This document shows positions 22,905-33,656 of a stretch of 64,000 nucleotides of DNA, in pieces. Source of the stretch: Triplophysa rosa (Eukaryota > Chordata > Actinopteri > Cypriniformes > Nemacheilidae); NCBI RefSeq assembly GCF_024868665.1, contig NC_079908.1:5792466-5856465 (forward strand), given 5' to 3'. The notes beneath the pieces are model-generated. The model saw only the letters and a program-made list of their open reading frames with translations, made no database searches and was not told where the DNA came from. The position numbers were made by a program, and so were the translations under genes. Numbering within the stretch: the first letter of the stretch is position 1; each line of letters begins with the position of its first letter.

Positions 22905-23357
22905 TAGGGCTGTCACGATATAAACCGACGATAAATATCACGTGATTTATGCACAGCTTTTGAGTGAAGTACGGGAAAATGCTGCTGCATCCTGAAAGCC
23001 AGAGGGCGCTCGCGTGCAGAAACTCCAAATACGCACTACAGAAGAAGACCATAACACGTTCTAGAATCTAGGAAATGCCTATGGACATCTTTTTATTTAC
23101 TCAAGCCTCATCAGGTATTTTTATGATAATAAAGTATATTTATAATGATCATGTTTGACGGGTGTTGCTTTTTCAAAGCACATTATAAGCGACTCAAACT
23201 CGCACTGCTTTTAGATCGAGCAGCATTTCCTACTGATCCCAGAGCCGTGCTTCACGGACAAGCTACGCATTAAAAAAATATTGACACATTGCATATCGCA
23301 GCCAGCTTGATTTCAATAGGATTTAGTGGTATCGCGATAAATTATCGTGCAGCCCTA
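22905..23357. mobile_element. hAT-type miniature element, 453 bp, with 8-bp target duplication
   Basis: Ends TAGGGCTGTCACGATA and TTATCGTGCAGCCCTA, flanked by an exact 8-bp repeat ATCTCAAT (22897-22904, 23358-23365). The interior is closely related to 6886-7337 (shared AAAGCCAGAGGGCGCT and CTACTGATCCCAGAGCCGTG). Nonautonomous. Confidence 0.88.
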
Positions 23358-23365
23358 ATCTCAAT

Positions 23366-24060
23366 TATCCAGCCGGCAGAACAGCAGCGATCCAAGTTGC
23401 TTCTATATATCTGTCCAGATAATACTGAAGATGTTTTTAAAAAGTGTAAATAACCTCCCGCCGCCATCTTTTAATGCCATTTATCCTATCCAGTATTGAT
23501 TTTCCACATCATGTTTGCTAAAGACAAACATTACCTGCCATAAAGTTCTGATGCCACATAGACATGCTGGGCGATAAATAATAGATTTGTGCTGGCAGGA
23601 CTTTGATGACCGGGCGAAGCCTGAAATGCTTTCAGCAGGAATTGTATGAAATCATAAATCACTCTTCATTTTAGAGAACATTCCAAATGGATTCTATCTG
23701 TGCACCTTGAAAGTCATTTTTCGGTTATTTATAGTCGAGGCTGAGGAAGCGAGAGAGGGATTGTGTGCGAGAGAGAGAGAGAGAGGTCACTTCTCTTTTA
23801 CACTCCACCCCTTTGTGTCACCCATCCTCTTTATCTATCTCCTCCTCACTTTTGCAAACCTTTGCTGTATACATTTGAATTTGTGTTTGTATGAAGATGT
23901 ATTATGTCTATTGTGTAAATATGTTAATTGTATTCATTTATATCTATTTTATTTTGTTTACGTCATAGTGTGCACTGGAAGTTTCTATAGCCAAGAAAAA
24001 ATCCCTGTGAACTGCAAGCATACTTGCCAAAAAATATCTCATACTCTTTTAATACCTTAG
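23366..24060. other. chm intron 1, low-repeat block
   Basis: Complex sequence at 23390-23700 (for example GAAATGCTTTCAGCAGGAAT), with a short AG run at 23766-23785. No coding evidence. Candidate regulatory DNA only by appearance. Confidence 0.3.
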
Positions 24061-24605
24061 TTCACTCATTCATTCATTTATTCATTCAATCGTTTAATCT
24101 TTCATTTGTTGTTCTTTCATTCAATTGTTCATTCGTTCATTCATTTTTTTATTCATTCAATCGTTCATTCATTCATTTGTTCGTTCATTTTTTTATTGGT
24201 TCGCTCATTCGTTTGTTCATTCATTTCTTTCTTTGTTCCTTCATTCACTCATTCGTTTATTTATTCAATCGCTCGTTTGTTCTTTCATTTGTACGTTCCC
24301 TCTTTAGTTCCTTTGTTCTTTCGTACCTTAATTCATTCGTTCATTTGTTTTTTTCATTTGTTCATTCATTCAATCGCTTATTCTTTCATTCATTTGTTTG
24401 TTTGTTTATTCATTCTTTTTTCATTCATTTGTTCATACGTTAGTTTGTTCATCCATTCCCTCATTCAATCGTTTGTTCGTTCCTTTGTTTTTTCATTTGT
24501 TCATTCATTCAATCACTTATTCTTTCATTCATTCATTTGTTTGGTCATTTATTTATTCATTCGTTTGTTTTATTCATTTTTTTTCATTCATTTATTCATT
24601 CGATA
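24061..24605. repeat. Degenerate (TTCA)n tetranucleotide tract, 545 bp
   Basis: Continuous TTCATTCATT-type repeats with substitutions giving TTCG, TTTG, TTCC and AATCG variants. Because the period is four and stops are absent, several overlapping plus-strand frames stay open (Phe/Ile/His/Ser repeats). They are not genes. Confidence 0.95.
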
Positions 24606-24639
24606 GTTGAAGAGTAGTAAGAAGTAAGAGTCTAACAGG

Positions 24640-24706
24640 TTTTGAACTACATGAGAGTAAATAAATAAAAGGTGACAGAATTTTTATTTTTAGGTGAAAT
24701 ATGCCA
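24640..24706. mobile_element. Angel right-end fragment
   Basis: ACAGGTTTTGAACTACATGA then GAGTAAATAAATAAAAGGTGACAG-type sequence and TTTTTAGGTGAAATA match only the 3' part of an Angel element. The remainder is absent and the TTCA tract abuts it. Confidence 0.5.
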
Positions 24707-25560
24707 TAACATCGCATTGGATAAGTCGCCTTGGACATTCTGCAAAACTACATTTGATTTCCATGGAAACAAGGGTTTGACTGTGAAAAAATTATGGAGG
24801 AATTCTTATTTAGAAATAAACAACCTAATCCTTTCAGTCATCGAAATCAACCTGCAAAAATTTCCTCAGACAATCTACCACAAAATCAGAGATAAAAATC
24901 AAGTTTCGCAGCCGTAAACGGTCGCAACTGTACAAAATAATCTCCAGTGATCTAAAGGGAGTCAGCGTCTGCGGAGCCTATTGGAGGTTCTGCTAACAAT
25001 CAATTCCACGCTAATGCTGGAGGGCCGTGAGAAATCAATCACCTGAAAAGAGCACAGCAGAGGTCTGGATATCTGTGAAGGTGTTCTGTAATCACATGAC
25101 TGCTAATAGAGGCTATTCAAGCTAAAGGCACACGGGTTCCAACCAAGATGAATAGTTACATTAACCCGGGCTCAGAGAACGACCCGGTGAAATGGCTGGC
25201 TTGTTTTCTTCATTGCTGCTCTATTAGCGGCAGGCGAGAGAACGGCTCTAATATGAGATGAACTAAACGTGCATCTCAGTCAGGCCTGTCAGCCAATGAT
25301 TGCTTAGCGCTAACCATGTTCCTCAATAAAGACCACTGTACCTTCACATTGTCTACATCCTTTAGCCTCTCCAGCTGTCGAGTGTATGCTCTGATGTGCT
25401 TTGGTGAATGGTAATTATGAAATACTGTTAAACTGTCAATTGGAGGGAGTAACATGGGTGTCTTAATGAGTCGTAAAGTTTGTTTGTGATAAACCAACAA
25501 CAAAGTAAAGCAGGGCTGTACTGTACATAAATGTCGCACATGCTACGAAAAAATCGGTCT
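24707..25560. other. chm intron 1, candidate conserved noncoding block
   Basis: The part at 24900-25320 has high complexity and developmental-enhancer-like content (AACAATCAATTCCACGCTAA, GAAATCAATCACCTG, CTGCTCTATTAGCGGCAG). No splice-bounded frame. Conservation must be tested. Confidence 0.33.
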
Positions 25561-26071
25561 CTGTTACGAATAAATTTGATAGTGTAGCACACAGTTTGTC
25601 AGGTGCATTAGACAGAGCTGCTTGTTTATGTGAAGTGCGTTTGTTGTTGTGCTTGTTTGTGTGTAAGGTTAACTAATGGCGCACCAAGTTTTATTTTCGT
25701 TTCGCGATTAAAACTTGTTTTCCGGCAGCATCGAGTCCATTGATCTAGAGCCCTATGATCTGCGATGTGGGAAAACATGGAAGGAAGAACAAATACAAAA
25801 ATATAATATAATATGAAAAGATCTCCGTGTAGAAGCACACTGCACTGTAATCTATGTAACGTTAGGCTTTAATTCTACCTGCGAGCTTTTGCGGCGTCAG
25901 ATCAAATAGTGAATGTTGCAGACGAAAGGTACAGGACGAGATAACAGATATTATTGCCGGGAGTGTGACAGAATCCCGCTGAAGCGGGTGGGAATGACAT
26001 CCGTCCCGTGCGCAGCTCTCTTGGAACAGCCTCTTCTTAAAGGTACAGTGTCAAAATCACATGACCCACGA
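25561..26071. other. chm intron 1, old repeat fragments
   Basis: Contains AGCCCTATGATCTGCGATGT (25748 onward), resembling the CATAGGGCTCT sequence at about 12700 and the CATAGGGCCCTC sequence at about 19710, and a palindromic CCCGCTGAAGCGGG (25975-25988). These look like fragments of decayed DNA transposons. Confidence 0.35.
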
Positions 26072-26079
26072 CTAGTCAA

Positions 26080-26752
26080 TAGGGCTGTCACGATTATTAA
26101 ATAATCGTCTCATCGCGATTGTTTGGCCTCATCTCGCTGGTTTCAGATCATCGCAATTATTGCACATCTCTACAGAAGACACTAGGAGGAACTGTAGTGC
26201 ATCTGCATATTACATATTTTAGTGTATTTATTGTAACTAAAGCGCATTGTAATACTTGTAAAATGTACCACCACAACACAATAAAAACTAAAGCATATAC
26301 CATTAAAATAACCTGCAGTGCAATTTTATATTATTTAAGCTAATCTCAGTGTGAAAACCAGTCTACCAAAATTTCATTAACATAGAAGTAAAATTTTATT
26401 GTAGTCTTGCAAATGAGAAAAGAACAGACTAGAAGCATTTCTATGACTGATAGCATATCAATGGTGGCTTCACTCCTGATCAATTTACTTAATTTACAAG
26501 TATTTGGCGGTTGTATTATTGACAGGTAAAAGCCTAAACCTTAAATACATGATAAACCAATATTTTCCGATGTATTTCCAAGAAAAAAAACATATTTTTT
26601 TATATTCAGAACAATATGGTCATTTCAAAGCTGAATCAAAAATGTATGAGAATTAAATGTCAAAGCTCTAAAATAGACAATTAATCATCATAATCGCAAT
26701 GATTTATTAGACAATTAATCGTCAGCCAAATTTTATAATCGTGACAGCCCCA
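26080..26752. mobile_element. hAT-type nonautonomous element, 673 bp, 8-bp target duplication
   Basis: Ends TAGGGCTGTCACGATTAT and ATAATCGTGACAGCCCCA (one terminal change), flanked by exact CTAGTCAA (26072-26079, 26753-26760). It landed in an older repeat carrying ACTAGTCAA/ACTAGTTGG motifs. No transposase frame. Confidence 0.85.
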
Positions 26753-26760
26753 CTAGTCAA

Positions 26761-28192
26761 CATCAAAAAGGTCGCGTCAGAGCATTAATGTCGACTAGTC
26801 AACTAGTTGGTGCAACCCCTAGTAGTAAATACAATAGTATACCGTATTTTTATGGACAAATGTTTTTAGAGCATTGAAAATACAAAAATTATATGGCCCT
26901 AATTTATCCATTTGTATAAGGTTAATGTCCTTTTTCAGTTACCTGTCTACTTATGTGATGACCTGCACTTGTATTTTTTAAAAGATTATAACAGACGTAT
27001 ACATGTGCTACAACAGTTTGGCCTACGATACAAAACTTTAAACATCTGTAGCACCTTAAAAAAGTTAACATACAGCCCTGACTATTGCTTTCAACGGGAG
27101 TCTCCGTAGAGTAAAAACAGATTTCCGAGCCATCTTTTCATCAGAAACTTTTCATTAGCACGGCACCAACTGCAAGAAAATAACCCAAAGCCATGGGGAA
27201 TTTCAGTTTGCCATTTTGCTCTTGATTATTCTATTTCACTATGGGACTCGGCGCCAAACAATATAAAAATGAACAGCCATCCACAGGCATCTGCTTCCAC
27301 CTTACCGTACCCTGAGCACTGACTCTCCGGGGACAGCCAGGTCAGGTGTGAGTTCACCGGCTGACGGGGCGCAACCGACGGGAACACAGTCCTTCACACA
27401 GTCAGAGGGTCTAGCAGGGATCATTATGGGGGCCGTGGTATTCATTAACAACTGTTCCCCGTCCGTATCCTCATTTACACCTGTATCCAGCAGCAAAAAC
27501 GGGGGTAACTAGGGAGTCTGGGACAAGCACGCTTGTCTGAGCAACCTTGACACGGAACAGAGTCTGAGCAGAAATAGTCCAGGCTGCGAGTGTCCCCGTG
27601 TCACCGCTTGCCTTGGGACCAACTGGCTCTGGTGGTTTTGCATGAGAGGAACCAGAAGTGGGCCAGATATATTCATTTGCACACCATCAATCACAACACA
27701 GGAACGTTGCTCTCAGCGATCAAAGTCTTTTCTATTTTTTTTCTCATCTGCCTTTCCTTGCTGTTGTGAAGAACACTGGACTGCATTTGGGAGCAACTTT
27801 ATCTCCTGCTGGCTTCAGCATTGTCCTGAGGATCTGGCCTGCATATAAACACACTTCTGCTCTCCGAATCAGGACACTGGAGAGAACGAGGACAGCAGAA
27901 TTCATTCAGACCATTCAGTCCAGTAGAAGGGGATACACAGAACAAACCAACAGTTCACAACCAAGTTTGATGCAGTCCAGCTACAGTTGAAGTGAATCAT
28001 AGACTGGTTTATGTGCGTTACACATGAAAGTAGGACTAAATCCCAGATCAGGCCTGGAAAACTGAAACGGTACTGAGTGATTGAAACTCGTTTACTAACC
28101 ACATGTCTGCATGTATTTGTGTGTAAATATTTTAACACAATAACAGCAAATACGTTCATAAGTTCATACATTTGGCTAGGATGCATTCTTAA
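26761..28192. other. chm intron 1, partly low-repeat
   Basis: The part at 27115-27500 is complex (CTTTTCATTAGCACGGCACC, GAATTTCAGTTTGCCATTTT, GACTCTCCGGGGACAGCCAG) and may be noncoding regulatory DNA. The part at 27640-27990 has open frames without recognisable domains. Confidence 0.3.
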
Positions 28193-28596
28193 AGTCCCCG
28201 TGAACCAGAAGTTGCGATAGTTGCGATCGTCCATATTCCGACACATTTCCAAGTGAAAAGGAAATTTCAAAGGAGAAAATTAGTGGGCATGGCTTGAGTT
28301 TTTCACTGCGAATTGATTGGATGTGTAAAAACAGCTGTTGCATTGATTTTAAAATGAAGCTGGCAGCAGACTGACAGTTGAAGGGGAGGAGTTAACGGAT
28401 GCTCCGGCCAAGCCGTCTAATTTACGTCATTTCAGATGGATAGTCATTTCAGGGCTGAAGTGCATTTTCAGATTTTAACTAAAGATTATGAGAGAACATG
28501 AATTTTATAAAGAAAATCACCCACATTGATAAACTATTTACAATAACCGTTGCAATATTTCATGAAAAAATAAGAATGGTCAATTTCACTGGGACT
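28193..28596. mobile_element. TTAA-flanked miniature element
   Basis: Starts AAGTCCCCGTGAACC after TTAA (28189-28192) and ends TTTCACTGGGACT before TTAA (28597-28600). The ends are imperfect inverted repeats. The right TTAA also serves as the left border of the following Angel element. Confidence 0.6.
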
Positions 28597-29196
28597 TTAA
28601 AGGGATACTTCACCCAAAATGAAAATTCTGTCATCATTAACTGACCTCAGAGTTGTTCCAAATCTGTTTAAATTTCTTTGTTCTGATGAACACAGAGAAA
28701 GATATTTGGAAGAATGCTTATAACCACCAGACAGATTTTGCCCCCATGGGGCAGTCGTGGCCTAATGGTTAGAGAGTCAGACTCTCTAGACAGAGAGACT
28801 GACCAGAAGATTGCCGGTTCCAGGGCCGGCCCAGGGCCGGCGGCTAACGACTGAGGTGCCCTTGAGCAAGGCACCTTACCCCTACTTGCTCCCCGGGCGC
28901 TGCAGTGATAGCTGCCCACTGCTCCGGGTGTACGTGTGTTCACCACTTGCTGTGTGTGTGTTCACTACTCTCTGGATGGGTTAAATGCAGAGGTCACATT
29001 TCGGGTATGGGTCACCATACCTGACAAATAGGTCACTTTCACTTTCATAGTAGGAAAAAATACAATGGTAGTCAAAAGTGCCCCTGACAACTGTTGCTGT
29101 CCTACATTCTTCAAAATGTCTTCTTTTGTGTTCAACAGAACAAAAAAAAATGATAAAGTATTTTTCCTACTATGGGAGTCAATGGGGGAAAAGATA
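28597..29196. mobile_element. Angel element, split by a V-SINE and truncated at its right end
   Basis: The left arm starts TTAAAGGGATACTTCACCC and runs to about 28747; the loop and part of the right arm resume at 29047 (CATAGTAGGAAAAAATACAA, CATTCTTCAAAATGTCTTCT, TATGGGAGTCAATGGGG). The expected GGGTGAACT-type end is missing because the sequence switches at 29197 to a duplicated segment. Confidence 0.7.
28748..29046 (+). mobile_element. V-SINE (DANA/HE1-type) inserted in an Angel element
   Basis: A tRNA-derived head with a polymerase III A-box-like GTGGCCTAATGGTTAGAG, a decayed B box, then AACGACTGAGGTGCCCTTGA, TCCCCGGGCGCTGCAG, CTGCCCACTGCTCCGGGTG, GATGGGTTAAATGCAGAG and GGGTCACCATACCTG, the core and tail characteristic of vertebrate V-SINEs. 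A CCGGCCCAGGGCCGG palindrome replaces part of the head. No clear target duplication. Confidence 0.85.
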
Positions 29197-29387
29197 TTTA
29201 GACTGATATGGTGGCTTCCAGCACCTCTCATGTCTTATAGGACAAGCAATTCAAGAATTATTTTTGAATAATTAAGCATCCTTAAAGAAGACATACTATG
29301 GTTATTTGTGACCTTGCATCAATAGATCCACTGCATCTGAAAATATTGTCAACCTGGTGTTTGTTCAAAGATCTGGCATCCATTCAA
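29197..29387. repeat. 191-bp duplicate, copy 1 (copy 2 at 32656)
   Basis: From TTTAGACTGATATGGTGGCT to TCTGGCATCCATTCAA. Colinear with 32656-32846, with a single difference seen (CAAGAATT here, CAATAATT there). It has no terminal inverted repeats or coding frame. Confidence 0.9.
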
Positions 29388-29591
29388 ATATGAAAAGTTT
29401 ACCTTTAGGCTCACCTAAAGATTTTACCATGCATGCATTCAGATGGGTACGCATCTCAAGTAATACTTTTGCAGAGTCAGACACTGAATAAAAGCTGTTC
29501 AGGAGCGAAAAGCCTCAATATTACAATATATTATGTTCATTCGATTATGCTAATTAGCCTATGAATTGTGGAATTGCTTTAAGAAAAATAC
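29388..29591. other. chm intron 1, nothing recognised
   Basis: Short spacer between the duplicate and the TTAA element. Confidence 0.4.
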
Positions 29592-30096
29592 TTAAAGGAG
29601 TCATATGACACGGCTAAAACAAATATTATGTTTTGTTTTAGATGGAATGCAATGTGTATACACGATTTAAGGTTTAAAAACACTGTATTTTCCACATACC
29701 GTGCATGCTTGTATCTCCTCTTTGCTCCGCCTCTCTGAAATGCGCAGATTTTTTACAAAGCTCATCGCTCTGAAAAGCAAGGTGTGCTATGATTGGCCAG
29801 TTAACCAGTGCGTAGTGATTGGTCGAATACTGCAAGCGTGTGACGGAAATGTAACGCTTCTTACCATATTTGGAATGTCTTAGTCAACTCATACCACGAA
29901 CTGATGTAGATTTGTGGGGGTGTGGTTACACGAGGCGTTTTAGGCGGGTCTGGGTGAGCATTCGTTTTTAGATAGAATGCATCTTTTGTTCTGACACTTT
30001 ATTTTTTCAATTTTACGTGTTTAATACATGCATGGGCAACTTATAACACACCAAAGACACAGAAAAACATGTGTTCGCGCCATATGACCCCTTTAA
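29592..30096. mobile_element. TTAA-flanked miniature DNA element, family member B
   Basis: Ends TTAAAGGAGTCATATGACAC and CGCCATATGACCCCTTTAA are inverted repeats with TTAA at both borders. Most of the length is shared with 7627-8163. Confidence 0.78.
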
Positions 30097-30884
30097 GAAA
30101 AAGAAAAGTACTATACAATTGTATGCAACTAAAGAACAGTTGCAATCAATTATTAATGAAGAAGAGCCTATATTCTGAGATAGTCAGACTAAAGCTAGCG
30201 TTGTTGGTTTGAGCCTCACATGCAGTATATAACCATTGTTCACCTGAATCCAGGTTGGACCAGAATAAATGTTCATGTAATGAATGTATTACAGTAAGCT
30301 AAATGGCTATTTAACGGATGAAACATATGTACTTGTTAAACATTGTTAACCTGTTATCTTGGCACACCCTGTAGACATTTCTGATGCCATTTCATCCAAC
30401 ATCCAGCTATATCAAATGTAAACAATTACAGATGTATGCTGTTGTTACATTACTTTGAATTTTAAGCGAAAATGATGCATAAAATAAAAAGTCTCCATGC
30501 AAATAATCAATAAGCTATATGACACAGTGACACAAAAAGAACTGCTGTCTCAGTCTCGAGCAGATCATCTGTGATTCAGCATCTGACTCATGTCATCATC
30601 AGACTCTGTCACACACGTGATCCTTTAGAGATTTCTTTAGCTCTTTACATTCTTTGTCATGTTACACACAAAAAACTGACTGCAAACATCAACACATAAA
30701 TGCACTTGTTCATCTTATGTGTCAAACACGGTCAGTTAGCTTTAGCATCCCTGTATAGCTGCTGTTTTCATGCGTCTGTGGCTAACACAAGAGGCTATCA
30801 TGCTCCTCAGCGTTACGGGACACAAAATACACACTCGGAGAACGGACTATTAAAATGTGACATATTTATTTAGTTATTTCTTAC
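30097..30884. other. chm intron 1, 5' end
   Basis: Ordinary intron next to exon 1. No repeat border or other exon recognised. Confidence 0.5.
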
Positions 30885-30936
30885 CTGTGCCGAGAATGAC
30901 AACATCAAATTGAGACGGGAGCTCCTCAGAAGCCAT
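30885..30936 (-). CDS. chm coding exon 1, start of Rab escort protein 1
   Basis: Minus-strand ATG at 30936-30934 opens MASEELPSQFDVVILGT and ends G|GTAAGA (phase 1). REP-1 binds newly made Rab GTPases in the cytosol and presents them to Rab geranylgeranyltransferase for prenylation, then delivers them to membranes; loss of human CHM causes choroideremia (family knowledge). The FDVVILGTG strand is the shared REP/GDI N-terminus. The start fits the family, where the Met lies about 8 residues before FDV. CHML, the retrocopy paralogue, is intronless, so a multi-exon gene means chm. Eight exons join in phase into about 371 residues, roughly 57% of the usual length. Confidence 0.95.
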
Positions 30937-30952
30937 CTTGAAATTACAAACT

Positions 30953-30962
30953 GTCACGTGAC
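30953..30962. promoter_or_regulatory. GTCACGTGAC palindrome (E-box, CLEAR-type) at chm start
   Basis: A perfect 10-bp palindrome located 17 to 26 bp upstream of the chm ATG. It equals the CLEAR consensus bound by TFEB/MITF-type factors and is also a strong USF site. A GTGACGCA (CRE-like) follows within about 10 bp. The true transcription start is unknown, so it may lie in the 5' untranslated region. Confidence 0.55.
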
Positions 30963-32655
30963 ACGCTTGGGTGACGCACGCAAAATGTTTTCTATACAGG
31001 TTTTTAACCACAGCCAATAACACACAGTACAAAATATATGATGGTCAAAACAACTGTCGGTAGGTAGAAACGTTATAAATATCTATTTGTAAGTGAAAAA
31101 AATGACATTAAAAAAGCTATTTAAGATGTATTTAATGGCATAATCCAGAAACGTAACGTCACTTTATGTTCCCAGCTGCTGTCAAAAGCAAAATATTGTT
31201 TCTTTAATTACCAGAAAAGCTACGACGTGTTAATGACGATCTGTCAAAATACCTTCATGGCTCTCACAGCTTACTAACATGACAGCCAGCAATCATGATT
31301 TATTAAAAATAACTAATACAAGGCATGTAGGCTAATAATAAATATTAAGAAAGGTTGACATTTATTAGCACATCAATATTATGCGTTAATTTATGACTGA
31401 AATTTAAAAAAGTAACAATTTGAAGTAAAGCTATATTGAAAAGTCGTTTGACCCTTTTAAATAGTTTTATTTCACTTTGTTACTTTCTTTATTTGACTTT
31501 TTAATAGCATTACTTGCTGAAGTAAAGCTTCTCATGACAGCAGTTTTCTTAAATGCAAGTCTAATTTTAGACCCACAAAAATCTTTGTATTTTCAAAATG
31601 TATTATATTTGCCCCATCCACTACTGTAAATGCATTAGACTTTTTGCTTGTTTTTAGTAACGGTGGAACAAACTTATATTGAACTCAGAAATGGATCTAT
31701 AATAAACCAGATTGCATGTTTTTTCAAAATAAATTGGTTGATGTTATAATTTCACCGCTTTAACTCTTGCCAGTTCATTTTTACACACATATCTCCAATA
31801 TTCTGAACTGGACACAAAACAAAAGGGGGCAGTCCACTTATAATTCACACATTTCAAAAACGCTCCCCTTATCTTGAGAGATGCCAGAATGCACCAGAGA
31901 ACATATTTCAGAGCCCCTTCTTCTATTCCTATCTGCATTTACCAGATGTTTCTGTGTTTTTTCATTGCTTTTTAATGGTTTTGAAAAATCGTCTCATGCA
32001 TGCTATAGAGTGCTTGATATTTTTGTAGATCTGAATGTTGTTTCTTGGGCACAGTTTATTGGTAAACCAATAGATATGACCATATCTCCCAAAACAGCAT
32101 GGATAACCCTTTGGATGTCACTTTTCTTCAGCTTTCTTGACTTACCATCACAGACATTGTCAGTGATACTTATTTCCTAAGCCGAACGGAGACAGGTGTT
32201 TATAGCTTCCAAAAAAAAAGACAAACCGGTGACACTTGATCTGCTTCAGTCTGCATTTTTGAAACACATCTTGTCTGTGCTTAAAACAACAGTGGCAAAC
32301 AAGACAGATGGCTTACAACAGAAGAATCCTTTTTATCCATCTGAGGAAAAATGTTAAGCTGAACCTGTGTGGATTGAAATCATTTCGAGTGGGGTTTCAT
32401 CACGTGCCATCGCGGTATGTTCTTAGGGGTTTGTGTCTGGACAGTTTTGAAAGCAAAATCAAAGTGGCGAGCGTTAAAATGCTTTTTGTGAGAATCAAGC
32501 GCTCTTTATCTTGCAAGAGCCCACACCTTTACCCGCAGTCTTCTGTGGGATCCAGAGGCTTTGATTCTCACTTCTGAGAACCGATGGTGTCCCCACTCTT
32601 ATGGCTTTCTGTGTTTCTGCAGGATAGTTTGCTGTGTTATTGCTTGTTTTACACT
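30963..32655. other. Intergenic DNA upstream of chm
   Basis: Includes the probable chm promoter: a CCAAT-type AGCCAATAAC at 31012-31021 and a CG-containing stretch. Further out the sequence is AT-rich with no gene. Frames at 31881-32180 and 32308-32577 lack domain similarity. Confidence 0.4.
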
Positions 32656-32846
32656 TTTAGACTGATATGGTGGCTTCCAGCACCTCTCATGTCTTATAGG
32701 ACAAGCAATTCAATAATTATTTTTGAATAATTAAGCATCCTTAAAGAAGACATACTATGGTTATTTGTGACCTTGCATCAATAGATCCACTGCATCTGAA
32801 AATATTGTCAACCTGGTGTTTGTTCAAAGATCTGGCATCCATTCAA
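32656..32846. repeat. 191-bp duplicate, copy 2
   Basis: Near-identical partner of 29197-29387. The junctions on both sides differ from copy 1, so only this segment was copied. Confidence 0.9.
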
Positions 32847-33328
32847 TCAATATTCTCAAATACTGTTGCAAAGTTTTCAGAGTCCATTGAAACTTTGAAG
32901 TGAAATTCAAGGAGACTTCACAGTTCATTTCATTTATTCACTGAGCTCTTTATGAAGGTGGCCATCTTGAGAAGAGAGAGGTGAGCGGTAGCAAAGCAAC
33001 GCAGAATGACACCATCTGTCAGACCCCTCATAAACTCTGTAAATGAGACATCCACGAGAACATTATTGCATTATAAATCTCGCTGTAAATATACATTAAA
33101 TTAGAGATTAGTTACCCAAGTGTTTCAGGTTGGGAACGCATGGATGATTTGCAGAACTGCTCTGATGAATTTATATCAGCACTGACAAACACGAATGATT
33201 TTACACGTACAAAGTCACAAAAATGATTAACAGTTTATTTAATCTTATAGTTAAGGAAATAAAAGCTGACCCAAGAGGGTGTAAAAGGAATGAAATTATG
33301 AGGGAAAAGTGCAACAAAAAATGAAGCC
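32847..33328. other. Intergenic, nothing recognised
   Basis: No coding frame, element border or simple repeat could be supported. Confidence 0.4.
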
Positions 33329-33656
33329 TAAAGGTTCAATGTGTAATTTTTTGGAGGATCTATTGACATAAATGTTATGCGTTATGTTTTTATTACCTTA
33401 GAATGAGCTATTTCTATCTACATACACCGTGGGTCCCCTTTCATGGAATTCACCATGTTGTTTCTACAGTAGCCCTAAAGGGACAAACTGCTCTACAGAG
33501 CGCATTTCTTAAATACGTTATCTCCTTCGGGAAAGAAGTGAAAATGTGTCGACATCTTATTCCTGTGTCAGCCACAGGGAGGGGTGGTGCGAGCCGTTGG
33601 TTGCAATTTGCAACCTCACCACTAGATACCGCTAAATTTCATACATTGGACCTTTA
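33329..33656. mobile_element. Miniature element with inverted ends
   Basis: Left TAAAGGTTCAATGTGTAATT and right AATTTCATACATTGGACCTT then TA are inverted repeats. The interior GAGCCGTTGGTTGCAATTTG then CAACCTCACC is typical of a common fish miniature transposon. Confidence 0.65.

Noticed and set aside
24024..24610. Overlapping long plus-strand frames rich in Phe, Ile, His and Ser
   Set aside because: They are the translation of a four-base repeat that lacks stop codons; several phases are open at once and there is no initiator or splice context.
28748..28830. Possible tRNA gene
   Set aside because: The A-box-like head belongs to a V-SINE; the cloverleaf and B box are broken.
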